Below are positions 43,657 through 52,361 of a DNA stretch of 64,000 nt, in pieces. Position 1 is the first letter of the stretch. Each line of letters begins with the position of its first letter. A program made the translations under genes and the position numbers. A model generated the notes under the pieces. It searched no databases, was not told the origin of the DNA, and saw only the letters and a program-made list of their open reading frames with translations. Source of the DNA: Sporolactobacillus kofuensis. Its GTDB lineage: Bacteria; Bacillota; Bacilli; Bacillales; Sporolactobacillaceae. The stretch spans positions 62,001-126,000 of the forward strand of contig NZ_JAMXWN010000002.1 of assembly GCF_024125425.1 (NCBI RefSeq), in the 5' to 3' direction.

Positions 43657-45066
43657 ATGGATCATTTATTTTTTGAAGACATCAGAAAAATTTCCCTACA
43701 ATTGAAATCAGGATCAATTTCTTCGGTGGAGATCACTGAAAAGATGCTCGATCGGATTCATAAATTGGATCCTGCTTTGAATGCATATATTCAAGTCATG
43801 GATGGATCTGCTTTGGAACAGGCTAAGAAAGCGGATGACGAGATTATTCGTGGGAATATTCGTGGTCCATTACATGGGGTACCAATTGCAATTAAGGATA
43901 TCTTTGAGACGAAAGGAAGCATAACAACAGCTGGTTCGAAAGTATTGAGTAAGTGGAAACCTGCTCAAGATGCAGTAGTTGTCAGCAAATTGAAAGATGC
44001 CGGTGCAGTGATTATAGGAAAGACTAATTTACACGAATTTGCAATGGGTTCTACAACCGAAAATCCCCATTATGGACCAACTCGTAATCCTTGGAATTTG
44101 ACCAAGATACCCGGCGGATCAAGTGGAGGCTCTGCTGTTGCTGTGGCAGCTGGAATGTGTTATGGGGCACTTGGGACAGATACTGGAGGTTCGATCAGAC
44201 TGCCTTCATCATTATGCGGTATCGTAGGTCTCAAGCCGACATTTAATCTTGTAAATCGTAAGGGCTGTGTACCGTTAAGCTGGTCATTTGATCATATTGG
44301 TCCCATGGCAAGAACAGTTGATGATTGTGCATTGATTCTTCAGGTAATCGTAGATCCGAAAATGATTCAAAATCATGGATTAGACCTTTCCATTGAAAAT
44401 ATCCATACGATAAAGCATCGTTCGATTAAAATCGGAATATGTAAGGAGTATTTTTTTGATGGAATCGAAGAGGAAATTCAGATGATTGTTGAGCAAGCTA
44501 TGTACGACCTAGAAGCTATCGGTATTCAGTTTATCGACATAAAAATTCCGGGAATAGCAGAGGGGTTAAATGCTCAAAAAATAATCTCCAAATCTGAAGC
44601 TTATACATTTCATAAAAATACATTTGAAAAGTATCCAAATGATTTCGGAAAGGATGTTCAATTTCGACTGAATTCTGGATCTAAGGTTTTAGCATCAGAA
44701 TATATTGAAGCCCAACGTGTAAGACGATCTTTTCTGGAAAATGTAAAAGAGGCTATGAAAGAATGTGATTATATTCTTTCGCCAACACATTCAATTACTC
44801 CGTTTGACGTAGGGGAAAGAAGTCCAGAGGAGAGCATTAATAATATTTTTGACTTAGGAAAGACCCCTATTGGAAATTTATTGGGTTATCCAGTATTAAC
44901 TGTACCATGTGGATTCTCATCAAAAAAATTACCTGTTGGTATGCAGATCATTGGGAAACCGTATTCTGAAGATCAATTATTATCTATTGGAAAGCACTAT
45001 GAAGAGGAACACCATTGGACAGAATATTTTGAACAAAACAATGCTTATCTAAAAATGAATCAGTGA
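43657..45066 (+). CDS. Amidase-signature enzyme, GatA/AtzE-like
   Basis: This 469-residue protein has the triad Lys80 (AIKDIF), Ser156 (GGSSGGSA) and Ser179 (DTGGSIR). The layout resembles GatA, but no gatB is nearby and the locus is a transporter operon, so tRNA amidation is unlikely. It probably hydrolyses the compound imported by operon 2. It is translationally coupled to the 39-residue ORF and ends just before two divergent GntR regulators. Confidence 0.88.
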   Translation: MDHLFFEDIRKISLQLKSGSISSVEITEKMLDRIHKLDPALNAYIQVMDGSALEQAKKADDEIIRGNIRGPLHGVPIAIKDIFETKGSITTAGSKVLSKWKPAQDAVVVSKLKDAGAVIIGKTNLHEFAMGSTTENPHYGPTRNPWNLTKIPGGSSGGSAVAVAAGMCYGALGTDTGGSIRLPSSLCGIVGLKPTFNLVNRKGCVPLSWSFDHIGPMARTVDDCALILQVIVDPKMIQNHGLDLSIENIHTIKHRSIKIGICKEYFFDGIEEEIQMIVEQAMYDLEAIGIQFIDIKIPGIAEGLNAQKIISKSEAYTFHKNTFEKYPNDFGKDVQFRLNSGSKVLASEYIEAQRVRRSFLENVKEAMKECDYILSPTHSITPFDVGERSPEESINNIFDLGKTPIGNLLGYPVLTVPCGFSSKKLPVGMQIIGKPYSEDQLLSIGKHYEEEHHWTEYFEQNNAYLKMNQ

Positions 45067-45114
45067 TCGCTATGTGATTTCTGCTGCATAAAAGGTATTC
45101 AACAAATGTTATGA

Positions 45115-45765
45115 TCATTTAAAGTCTAGGTTTTCAAATAAAAGAAATAGTGCAGCAGAATCTTTTTGATGATATGCTGATAGAAATAATTGAAGCTCTT
45201 GAGTGTCGACTTCAGGTAAATTATCAAAGTATTGATGGTGCTGTAAAAATATACACGTTGAGGACCACAAATCTTGAAAACGAATATTGTCATTATTATT
45301 AATTAGCGTGTGGATCCAATTAATGAATGAATTGAAAAAGGGATGCATGCAATAACTGGATTCTTCATCATCAACGTACAGTTTTGTTTCTTGAGATGTT
45401 GAATGATCGGTTAAGGACTGTAATACAATTTTCATTGAACACATGAGAAATACACTGTAGTAAGAAATTAATTCAGAGTGGTCTATTTTAAAATGAAGTG
45501 TATTGCCAGGGATAATATAAAGAGGTGGAGCATTAACAAAGGTACCTCCACCTTGTTTGGAAGTAACGTAGCCTAACAACTCAAGAATTTTAATACTTTC
45601 TCGTATTGAGGAGCGGCTTACACCTAGTAATTGGCAAAGCTGACGTTCTGCAGGAAGTTTATTACCAGGTTTTAGACTGTTACTTTTTATAAAATGAATG
45701 ATTTGTTTTGCAACTTGTTCAAATACTCTATCTTGACGATGTACAGTGAAGTTATTTTCGTCCAC
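45115..45765 (-). CDS. GntR/FadR-family regulator (divergent pair, left)
   Basis: This ~216-residue regulator has a winged HTH in KQIIHFIKSNSLKPGNKLPAERQ...SRSSIRESIKILELLGYVTSKQGGGTFV, then a weakly conserved FCD-like effector region lacking clear His ligands. GTG 45765 with TAGGAG at the right spacing is taken as start. Upstream extension of the frame to 46194 is antisense to the neighbouring regulator and rejected. It is convergent with the amidase and divergent from the next GntR gene. Confidence 0.8.
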   Translation of the reverse strand: MDENNFTVHRQDRVFEQVAKQIIHFIKSNSLKPGNKLPAERQLCQLLGVSRSSIRESIKILELLGYVTSKQGGGTFVNAPPLYIIPGNTLHFKIDHSELISYYSVFLMCSMKIVLQSLTDHSTSQETKLYVDDEESSYCMHPFFNSFINWIHTLINNNDNIRFQDLWSSTCIFLQHHQYFDNLPEVDTQELQLFLSAYHQKDSAALFLLFENLDFK

Positions 45766-45802
45766 GTTCCCGCTCCTAAGCATTAAAGTGTGCTCGATCA
45801 AA

Positions 45803-45812
45803 TCGTTTACGA
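45803..45812. promoter_or_regulatory. Candidate GntR operator in the divergent interval
   Basis: TCGTTTACGA follows the TNGTNNACNA pattern of FadR-subfamily sites and lies in the 70-bp gap between two divergent GntR genes. CGTTTACGA recurs at 46583-46591 after the right-hand gene. Confidence 0.4.
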
Positions 45813-45835
45813 CAACCATAGAGAGTAGTGAAATA

Positions 45836-46555
45836 ATGTCGTTTAAAATAATTAATAAGAAAAATTTATACGAAGAAATTGTAACGCAAATCGTTGACTT
45901 TATCCAGAGAGAGAATTTAAAGCCAGGTGATAAACTGCCTTCTGAAAATGTTCTTGCTGCAGATTTTAATGTAAGTAAGACTGTCGTAAGAGAAGCTTTA
46001 AGTGTACTGGCTGCTAAAGAAATTATAGAAAAACGCCCAGGAGTGGGAAGTGTTGTCAAAGAAATTAATGGATCAATCATGCTTGATGAAGTGACAAATA
46101 AATTGATCATGGGGAAGCAGTCTTTATTAGAAATTCTTGAATTTAGACGAGGAATTGAAGTAGAAGGTACAGCGCTTGCATCGAAAAGAATCACAAATGA
46201 GGAATTACTAGCTATTGAAGAAGCAAACAGTCAACTGATTTTAGCAAATGAACAAGGTAAATTAGGTATTGATGAGGATTTTCTCTTCCATAACTTAATT
46301 ATACTTGCATCACACAATACGATTTATGAAAAAATGTTTGAAATGATGGCTATGTATTTTAAAGAAGCGGTTAAGATTACCAAACAACAATCAAAGAGTA
46401 TGTCTTATCATTATTTCAAGATAGCTCAAGAAGAACACGTACAAATTATTAATGCTCTGAGGAAACATGATGAACATGATTCTCGAAAATATATATTAGA
46501 GCACTTAATAAAGAATGAAGATAAGTTATTGCATAACCAATTGGATCTTCCATAA
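45836..46555 (+). CDS. GntR/FadR-family regulator with FCD domain (divergent pair, right)
   Basis: This ~239-residue regulator starts at ATG 45836 after GAGAGTAGTGA. HTH: NLKPGDKLPSENVLAADFNVSKTVVREALSVL and RPGVGSVV. The FCD helical effector domain (from about 95) contains RRGIEVEGTALA, DEDFLFHNLI and EEHVQIINAL, with the Asp/His residues of metal-binding FCD proteins. It probably senses the substrate handled by operon 2. Confidence 0.9.
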   Translation: MSFKIINKKNLYEEIVTQIVDFIQRENLKPGDKLPSENVLAADFNVSKTVVREALSVLAAKEIIEKRPGVGSVVKEINGSIMLDEVTNKLIMGKQSLLEILEFRRGIEVEGTALASKRITNEELLAIEEANSQLILANEQGKLGIDEDFLFHNLIILASHNTIYEKMFEMMAMYFKEAVKITKQQSKSMSYHYFKIAQEEHVQIINALRKHDEHDSRKYILEHLIKNEDKLLHNQLDLP

Positions 46556-46693
46556 AAGAATAATAGGACGTCCTTGTAAGAACGTTTACGATTAGTAATC
46601 GGATACTTAAGTCAGTTATTTTTCATCATTACCAAATGATTTGGGGTATAAATTCGGTTTTGATTGATTTGTAGATTAGTGTATTAGTGTATG

Positions 46694-46735
46694 CAAAAGA
46701 AGACCACAGACATGATGTGCTGTTGGTCTTCTTTA
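46694..46735. terminator. Bidirectional terminator between convergent GntR genes
   Basis: AAAGAAGACCA (46696-46706) and TGGTCTTCTTT (46724-46734) are perfect complements. The stem overlaps the stop codon of the minus-strand regulator. Confidence 0.82.
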
Positions 46736-47362
46736 ATTATTAATAAAATGCAGGGAAAAATCGAGATCTGCCTGAAGATGCTGGTTCATTAATTGTTCTG
46801 CTTTGTCTGCATCATGAGCTTTAATTGTCTCATAGATTGTTTCATGCTCGTCGATGAGAAAAGGGCGTTCACGGGTGACGACAGTGCGGCTAAAAAGATA
46901 AATGATTGATTTCATACTTTCAATGATATCGATCATGATCGGATTATTACTTGCACGAACAATTGTCTCATGAAATTGTTCGTTGGCACGCATGATTTCA
47001 TCTAATGAACCTGTCCTTCCGATTTTGACGAACTCAGCTAAGCTTTCAAAATCCTTTTCTGTGAAGAACATTGCGGCACAACGCGCGGAATAACCTTCAA
47101 GCAAGATACGTACTTGGAAGGTATGACGTAATTCCGTTTCTGTTGGTTTGACGACAATCTTATTGACAATGAGATGCTCATGTTCAAGCCTTTGAATCGC
47201 CTCTCGGATCGGGGTTCGACTTACCCCAACCATCGTTGCGATTTTACCCTCTGTAATTCGTGCTCCGCTAGGGAGATCTCCGTTTAAAATCATATCTCGT
47301 AGCACTTCATAGGCTTTTGAAGCAGCGGAAGTCTGCTGGGAATCATCTGAGTTATTCTGCAT
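46733..47362 (-). CDS. GntR family regulator with FCD domain, divergent from the acid-sugar operon
   Basis: This ~209-residue regulator starts at ATG 47362 preceded by AAAAAGGTGA; a TTG at 47407 is less likely. HTH: DMILNGDLPSGARITEGKIATMVGVSRTPIREAIQRL. The FCD domain (from about 75) contains RILLEGYSARCAA, ANEQFHETIVRAS and DEHETIYETIKAHD with the conserved Asp/His set. It most likely represses the divergent operon at 47635 through the TTGTATACAA-type sites at 47529-47561, and itself. Confidence 0.9.
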   Translation of the reverse strand: MQNNSDDSQQTSAASKAYEVLRDMILNGDLPSGARITEGKIATMVGVSRTPIREAIQRLEHEHLIVNKIVVKPTETELRHTFQVRILLEGYSARCAAMFFTEKDFESLAEFVKIGRTGSLDEIMRANEQFHETIVRASNNPIMIDIIESMKSIIYLFSRTVVTRERPFLIDEHETIYETIKAHDADKAEQLMNQHLQADLDFSLHFINN

Positions 47363-47478
47363 GAGCGTCACCTTTTTCCAATCCGTGGTATGTAAAATCT
47401 TATCCAATTATAGCAAAGTGGTGATGACATTCCATAATACCTACTTAGATAAATATAAAAAAATAAAAAAGTAAATGA

Positions 47479-47507
47479 TTGATATCACACAAAGATGAGG
47501 ATATAAT
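47479..47507 (+). promoter_or_regulatory. Sigma-A promoter of the four-carbon acid sugar operon
   Basis: TTGATA (47479-47484), 17 bp, TATAAT (47502-47507): near-consensus. Transcription would start around 47514. Confidence 0.8.
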
Positions 47508-47528
47508 GAAATATACAGAACGAATTAA

Positions 47529-47561
47529 ATTGTATACATTAATAGTGATATTTGTATACAA
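47529..47561. promoter_or_regulatory. Tandem GntR-type operators
   Basis: Two TGTATACA palindromes (47531-47538 and 47553-47560) within ATTGTATACAT and TTTGTATACAA have centres 22 bp apart, about two helical turns. They lie at roughly +15 to +47, suiting a roadblock or cooperative repressor. The flanking regulator is a GntR/FCD protein whose family binds TNGTNNACNA-like sites. Confidence 0.7.
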
Positions 47562-47578
47562 CTATTTTTTTATAATAA

Positions 47579-47594
47579 ATGAAAGCGCTTATAT
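47579..47594. promoter_or_regulatory. Catabolite-responsive element (cre)
   Basis: TGAAAGCGCTTATA at 47580-47593 fits the CcpA site consensus WTGNAANCGNWNNCW well in its left half and core. It lies downstream of the promoter and GntR sites, where CcpA binding would block elongation when preferred sugars are present. Confidence 0.65.
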
Positions 47595-47634
47595 ATGTTC
47601 TGTGAAACTATGAATCTATTTGGAGGTTAGTGGG

Positions 47635-48555
47635 ATGGAAAAAACAATTGGTTTTATCGGTTTGGGAATCATGGGCAAACCTATGGCACGCAATCTGATT
47701 CGAGCAAATTATTCATTGATGGTACACGATCTCAATCGTTCGGCAGTTGATGAATTGGTACAATTAGGCGCATCAGCTGCGTCTTCTGCAAAAGAAGTCG
47801 CAGAAAATTGTAAAGTAATCATCACTATGCTTCCAAAAGGGCAACATGTCAAAATGGTTGCATTAGGATCAAATGGCATTATCGAGGGTGCACAACCGGG
47901 AACGATCGTTATCGATATGAGTTCGATTACTCCGGCAGAATCAATAGACATTGCAAAAGGACTTGCTGAACATAAGATTGAAATGCTGGATGCGCCGGTG
48001 AGCGGCGGTGAACCAAAGGCGATTGATGGTACGTTAGCAATTATGGTTGGTGGTAATCAGACTGTTTTTGAAAGCGTTCGCAATGTTCTCGATGCCATGG
48101 GAGCGAGTGTGACATTAGTTGGTGGAACAGGGTGCGGTTCAACTGCAAAACTAGCAAATCAAATCATCGTTAACTTAAATATTGCGGCAATGTCTGAAGC
48201 ACTCGTTCTTGCTGCAAAGGCTGGGATCAATATTGAAAAAATGTACGAAGCAATTCGTGGTGGCCTTGCGGGTAGTACGGTATTGGATGCAAAGGTGCCG
48301 ATGATTCTCGAACGCAATTTTAATCCCGGAGGAAAAATTGCGATCAATATGAAGGATATTACTAATGTTATCGCAACGTCACATGATCTCGATGTACCGC
48401 TTCCGTTGACGAGTCAACTTTTAGAAATTTTTCATGCGCTAAAGGCTGATGGAAAGGTCAATCTGGATCACAGCGGCATCATACAATTTTACGAAAAAGT
48501 AGCAAACGTAACAGTAAATCGTACCAATGAAAAACTAGTAGCGAAGAAGGGTTGA
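47635..48555 (+). CDS. 3-hydroxyisobutyrate/threonate-type dehydrogenase (LtnD/GarR-like)
   Basis: This ~306-residue beta-hydroxyacid dehydrogenase has NAD(P) motif GFIGLGIMGKPMA, substrate loop DAPVSGGEPKAIDGTL and catalytic-lysine region GCGSTAKLANQ. With a DUF1537 kinase, an aldolase and a GntP permease behind it, it is best seen as oxidising a four-carbon aldonic acid such as threonate or erythronate (LtnD-like); a tartronate semialdehyde reductase role is the main alternative. Start ATG 47635 has TGGAGGTT before it. Confidence 0.82.
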   Translation: MEKTIGFIGLGIMGKPMARNLIRANYSLMVHDLNRSAVDELVQLGASAASSAKEVAENCKVIITMLPKGQHVKMVALGSNGIIEGAQPGTIVIDMSSITPAESIDIAKGLAEHKIEMLDAPVSGGEPKAIDGTLAIMVGGNQTVFESVRNVLDAMGASVTLVGGTGCGSTAKLANQIIVNLNIAAMSEALVLAAKAGINIEKMYEAIRGGLAGSTVLDAKVPMILERNFNPGGKIAINMKDITNVIATSHDLDVPLPLTSQLLEIFHALKADGKVNLDHSGIIQFYEKVANVTVNRTNEKLVAKKG

Positions 48556-48558
48556 TCG

Positions 48559-50013
48559 ATGGTGGATTCGAAAATGTTAACTATGGATATCCTAAACCGT
48601 TTGCCTGTTATTGATAAAGAACTTGCAGAACACATGTTGAACAAAGAGCTCGCTGATTTTACACCTAAGATTGTTGTCCTCGACGATGATCCGACCGGTG
48701 TTCAAACCGTGCATGATGTCTCGGTATATACGGATTGGTCGCAAGAGAGTATTGATCTAGGGTTTCAGGAAGAAAACTCAATGTTTTTTATTCTGACCAA
48801 TTCCAGAGGATTTACCCATGAGGAAACTGTTCGTGCACATAGGGAAATCGCTGAACATATTGTCAACGCTTATAAGAAATTTAATCGGCCGTTTCTCATC
48901 ATTAGTCGCGGAGATTCAACATTGAGGGGTCATTACCCTACAGAAACTCAGGTGTTGAAAGAAACGATCGAGAAAATGACGGATCTCTCTTATGATGGAG
49001 AATTGATCATGCCGTTTTTCAAAGAGGGTGGGCGTCTCACCTATAACAATATTCACTATGTACAATATGGAGAAGATCTCGTACCTGCAGGAGAGACGGA
49101 ATTTGCCAAAGATCGAACTTTTGGTTACAAGAGTTCTCACTTAGGTGAATGGATTGAGGAGAAGACAAACGGTGACTATACGGCCGATGAAACAACGTAT
49201 CTCTCTCTTGATCAAATTCGAAATCTGGCAATTGATTCAATGACAAATCAACTCTGTTTAGTGAAGAATTTCAACAAAATTGTAGTTAATGCTGTAGATC
49301 AGTCAGATGTCTTGGTGTCTGCGATTGCTTTTGTCCGAGCAATAAAATCGGGGAAAAATTTTCTGTTCCGTACCGCAGCAGCATTTCCTAAGGCGATTGG
49401 CGGTGTTTCAGATCGCGCGCTTCTGTCCAGTTCAGAACTTTGCCCTAATGATTCTGATCATGGCGGTTTGATTATTGTTGGTTCTCATGTTCAAAAGACA
49501 ACGAATCAACTCCAAGAACTGAAAAAAAATCCAAATATTACTTTTATTGAATTAGACGTTCAATTGATTATTAATGATTCAACGGCAGACCAGGAGCTAA
49601 GCCGCGTCGTTCATCAATGTGAAGAGCAAATTAGAAAGGGTCAAACGGTGACTGTGTATACGAGCAGAAAGCGCATTGATCTAGGGCCTGGGAAAAAGGA
49701 AGAGGAATTGAAATTATCCGTAAGCATATCGAACGCGGTAACACGGATTGTCCGCGATCTCAAGGTTCAGCCAAGTTATGTGATCGCCAAAGGCGGTATC
49801 ACATCAAGCGATATTGGTACAAAAGGTTTAGGTGTGAAAAAGGCAAAGGTACTTGGCCAAATTCTACCAGGGATCCCTGTTTGGCAAATCGGTAGTGAAA
49901 GTAAATACCCTGGCATTTCCTATGTCATCTTCCCTGGGAATGTTGGAACTACTTCGGCACTTCGAGAAGCTGTGGATATTTTAGAGAAACAAAAAACAGA
50001 ATTTTCATCATAA
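48559..50013 (+). CDS. Four-carbon acid sugar kinase (DUF1537, OtnK/DtnK-like)
   Basis: This 484-residue protein has the N-terminal nucleotide/substrate motif VLDDDPTGVQTVHDV and FFILTNSRGFT, LIISRGDSTLRGHYP, and a C-terminal part with KGGITSSDIGTKGLGVKKA and a final GNVGTTSALREAV. DUF1537 kinases phosphorylate 2- or 3-oxo-tetronates or D-threonate. Start ATG 48559 is four bases after the dehydrogenase stop. The substrate among tetronates cannot be decided. Confidence 0.88.
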   Translation: MVDSKMLTMDILNRLPVIDKELAEHMLNKELADFTPKIVVLDDDPTGVQTVHDVSVYTDWSQESIDLGFQEENSMFFILTNSRGFTHEETVRAHREIAEHIVNAYKKFNRPFLIISRGDSTLRGHYPTETQVLKETIEKMTDLSYDGELIMPFFKEGGRLTYNNIHYVQYGEDLVPAGETEFAKDRTFGYKSSHLGEWIEEKTNGDYTADETTYLSLDQIRNLAIDSMTNQLCLVKNFNKIVVNAVDQSDVLVSAIAFVRAIKSGKNFLFRTAAAFPKAIGGVSDRALLSSSELCPNDSDHGGLIIVGSHVQKTTNQLQELKKNPNITFIELDVQLIINDSTADQELSRVVHQCEEQIRKGQTVTVYTSRKRIDLGPGKKEEELKLSVSISNAVTRIVRDLKVQPSYVIAKGGITSSDIGTKGLGVKKAKVLGQILPGIPVWQIGSESKYPGISYVIFPGNVGTTSALREAVDILEKQKTEFSS

Positions 50014-50055
50014 ACACATCTCCATCTATGTGATGGTGCGATAGGAGGATCATTG

Positions 50056-50895
50056 ATGCTCGTCAATACATTAGAATTGTTGCAAGTAGCGCAGAAAGAA
50101 AAGCGAGCGATCGCTGCTTTTAATGTATACAATATGGAGACTGTCCAAGCTGCATTTCGTGCAGCAGAAGAAGAGAGGCAACCGATCATTCTCGCATTAG
50201 GTGAACGCTACTTGCCCATTGTCCGAATGGATGCTTTCTCGGCCATGGTTAAGACATTGGCAGCAAAGACAAACCTACCTGTTGCTCTGCATCTGGATCA
50301 TGCGGAGCACAAATCATCAATTATTGAAGCCATTCGTTGTGGATTCACATCGGTGATGTATGACGGTTCAAAATATAATTTGGAAGAAAATATCATCAAG
50401 ACAAAGGAAATCGCTGAATTGGCTCATCTGGTGGGTGTTTCTGTTGAGGGAGAGGTTGGTTCCTTGAAGAGAGGAAGCTACTCCGATGAAGCAGAGGGGG
50501 AGGGAGTGCTCACTGATCCACACGATGCTCAACAATTTGTAGAACGTACAGGAATCGACTTTCTTGCTGCAGCAATCGGCACCGTTCACGGTATGTATCA
50601 AGGGGAACCGCATATTGATTTGGCGCGATTAAGTGCAATCCGTGAATCTGTATCCGTTCCATTGGTTCTTCATGGGGGATCCGGCACACCTGATGCGGTT
50701 ATTCGTGAGGCAATTCAACGTGGCATTACAAAGATCAATGTCAATACAGAAATATCCATTGCAGCGGTACGTAGTTTGCAAAACTCTTTTGAGACGCATT
50801 CAACTGCACATTTATCGACACATACTTCGAAAATGCAGATTGCAGCAGAGCTGGCAATGAGAAAGTTTATACGCCTATTTGCAAACGTTTCCTAA
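50056..50895 (+). CDS. Class II fructose-bisphosphate/ketose-bisphosphate aldolase family protein
   Basis: This ~279-residue Zn aldolase starts at ATG 50056 behind TAGGAGGA. Metal ligands lie in LHLDHAE, IGTVHGMY and VLHGGSGT; the catalytic Asp is in LHLDH. It resembles GatY/KbaY/Fba-type enzymes that release DHAP. In this operon it may cleave the phosphorylated keto acid made by the kinase, replacing the OtnC step of known tetronate pathways. That replacement is inferred. Confidence 0.85.
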   Translation: MLVNTLELLQVAQKEKRAIAAFNVYNMETVQAAFRAAEEERQPIILALGERYLPIVRMDAFSAMVKTLAAKTNLPVALHLDHAEHKSSIIEAIRCGFTSVMYDGSKYNLEENIIKTKEIAELAHLVGVSVEGEVGSLKRGSYSDEAEGEGVLTDPHDAQQFVERTGIDFLAAAIGTVHGMYQGEPHIDLARLSAIRESVSVPLVLHGGSGTPDAVIREAIQRGITKINVNTEISIAAVRSLQNSFETHSTAHLSTHTSKMQIAAELAMRKFIRLFANVS

Positions 50896-50969
50896 AGAAT
50901 CTGATGCTTAGGGCTCATGTTGTGCACAGTATTTGCTGAACCTTATTCAGAAATAGGAGGAAGAACATC

Positions 50970-52289
50970 ATGCCGATCGTTATTGTCTGTATTGGAGTTG
51001 CTTTGTTGCTATTATTGATGATTGTATTGAAAGTAAACGCTTTTATTTCGTTAGTACTGGTATCTGTTGTTGTAGGTATTATGGAGGGAATGGCACCGAT
51101 TGACGCGATCACTTCGGTTAAAACCGGTCTGGGAAGTACTTTGGGAAACCTAGCGATGGTGCTTGGTTTTGGTGCGATCCTCGGTAAATTGATGGCAGAC
51201 TCGGGTGCTGCGCATCGCATTGCGATCACTCTGATTAATCGATTTGGGAAAAAATATGTACAATGGGCAGCGGTACTCACCGGATTTATTGTCGGTATTG
51301 CACTTTTTTACGAAGTAGGTTTTGTAATCTTAATTCCACTTGCTTTTACAATTGCCATCGAAGCTGGATTACCGATTCTCTATGTTGGGATGCCCATTGT
51401 AGCGGCGTTAATCACGGTTCATGGTTTCTTGCCACCACACCCAGGACCAACAGCAATCGCTTCAGTTTTTCATGCCAATCTTGGCAAAACATTATTATAT
51501 GGCATTATTCTAGCGATACCTGCGGTTATTGCAGGTGGACCGCTTTTTACAAAACTATTTAAGATGAAAGATTTACATGCTGAAATTCCAAAGGCACTTT
51601 TTAATCCGAAACAGTTCACAGAGGAAGAAATGCCGAGTTTCTCGATCAGCCTATTTACGGCTATTGTTCCGGTCATTTTAATGTCTGTTCAAGCTTTAGT
51701 AGAAATCTTTTTCCCGAAATCACCACTCTTGAGCACAGTGACCTTTTTCGGTGAACCATCAATCGCTTTACTGATTTCAGTTATTATTGCTTTCTTTACA
51801 CTTGGCATTTTCAGGGGCATGAAGTTACAAGAAGTGATGAAATCAGTACCGTCGGCAATTACATCAATTAGTATGATTCTACTTATTATTGGTGGTGGCG
51901 GTGCATTAAAACAGGTGATTATCGATAGCGGAGTCGATAAATATATCGCTCACATCATGCAAGGGAGTACACTATCACCGCTTCTATTGACTTGGCTTAT
52001 CGCTGCCATTCTGCGTATTTCCCTAGGTTCGGCGACCGTAGCGGGGTTAACGGCAGCAGGCATATCTGCTCCACTCGTTGCGATGACTCATGTTAGTCCG
52101 GAACTCATGGTGATTGCTACCGGAGCCGGCAGTATTACATTCTCTCATGTAAATGATGCAGGATTCTGGATTTATAAAGAATATTTTAATCTCTCGATCG
52201 GAAAGACACTAAAAACCTGGTCGGTTATGGTGACTATTCTTTCGCTCGTTGGCCTGGCTGGGGTGCTCATATTAAACATGTTTGTGTAA
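50970..52289 (+). CDS. GntP family gluconate/aldonate permease
   Basis: This 439-residue transporter has about 12 membrane helices. GntP segments are MVLGFGAILGKLMADSGAAHRIA, PPHPGPTAIASVFHANLGKTL and LRISLGSATVAGLTAAG, ending with SHVNDAGFWIYKEYFNLSIGKTLKTWS. It would import the aldonic acid in symport with protons. RBS TAGGAGGAAG. It is the last gene before a terminator. Confidence 0.92.
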   Translation: MPIVIVCIGVALLLLLMIVLKVNAFISLVLVSVVVGIMEGMAPIDAITSVKTGLGSTLGNLAMVLGFGAILGKLMADSGAAHRIAITLINRFGKKYVQWAAVLTGFIVGIALFYEVGFVILIPLAFTIAIEAGLPILYVGMPIVAALITVHGFLPPHPGPTAIASVFHANLGKTLLYGIILAIPAVIAGGPLFTKLFKMKDLHAEIPKALFNPKQFTEEEMPSFSISLFTAIVPVILMSVQALVEIFFPKSPLLSTVTFFGEPSIALLISVIIAFFTLGIFRGMKLQEVMKSVPSAITSISMILLIIGGGGALKQVIIDSGVDKYIAHIMQGSTLSPLLLTWLIAAILRISLGSATVAGLTAAGISAPLVAMTHVSPELMVIATGAGSITFSHVNDAGFWIYKEYFNLSIGKTLKTWSVMVTILSLVGLAGVLILNMFV

Positions 52290-52297
52290 ACGCTTAC
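52284..52297. promoter_or_regulatory. cre-like sequence at the GntP stop codon
   Basis: TGTAAACGCTTACT matches the CcpA consensus closely but overlaps the last codon and stop of the permease gene, upstream of a terminator. It may be fortuitous. Confidence 0.35.
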
Positions 52298-52316
52298 TAT
52301 AAATAAAAATAATTAT

Positions 52317-52361
52317 GCTGGTCCATTAGTTACTTCGTTAACTGATGGGGCAGCTTTTTTT
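52317..52361 (+). terminator. Intrinsic terminator after the GntP permease gene
   Basis: GCTGGTCCATTAGTT and the GGGGCAGC side (..AACTGATGGGGCAGC) pair around ACTTCG, followed by seven T. Confidence 0.85.

Noticed and set aside
43657-45066. GatA subunit of Asp/Glu-tRNA amidotransferase
   Set aside because: No gatB or recognisable gatC is adjacent, and the gene closes a transporter operon.
45766-46194. N-terminal extension of the left GntR protein
   Set aside because: The extension is antisense to the divergent GntR gene and lacks regulator-like sequence. GTG 45765 has a good RBS and begins the HTH region properly.
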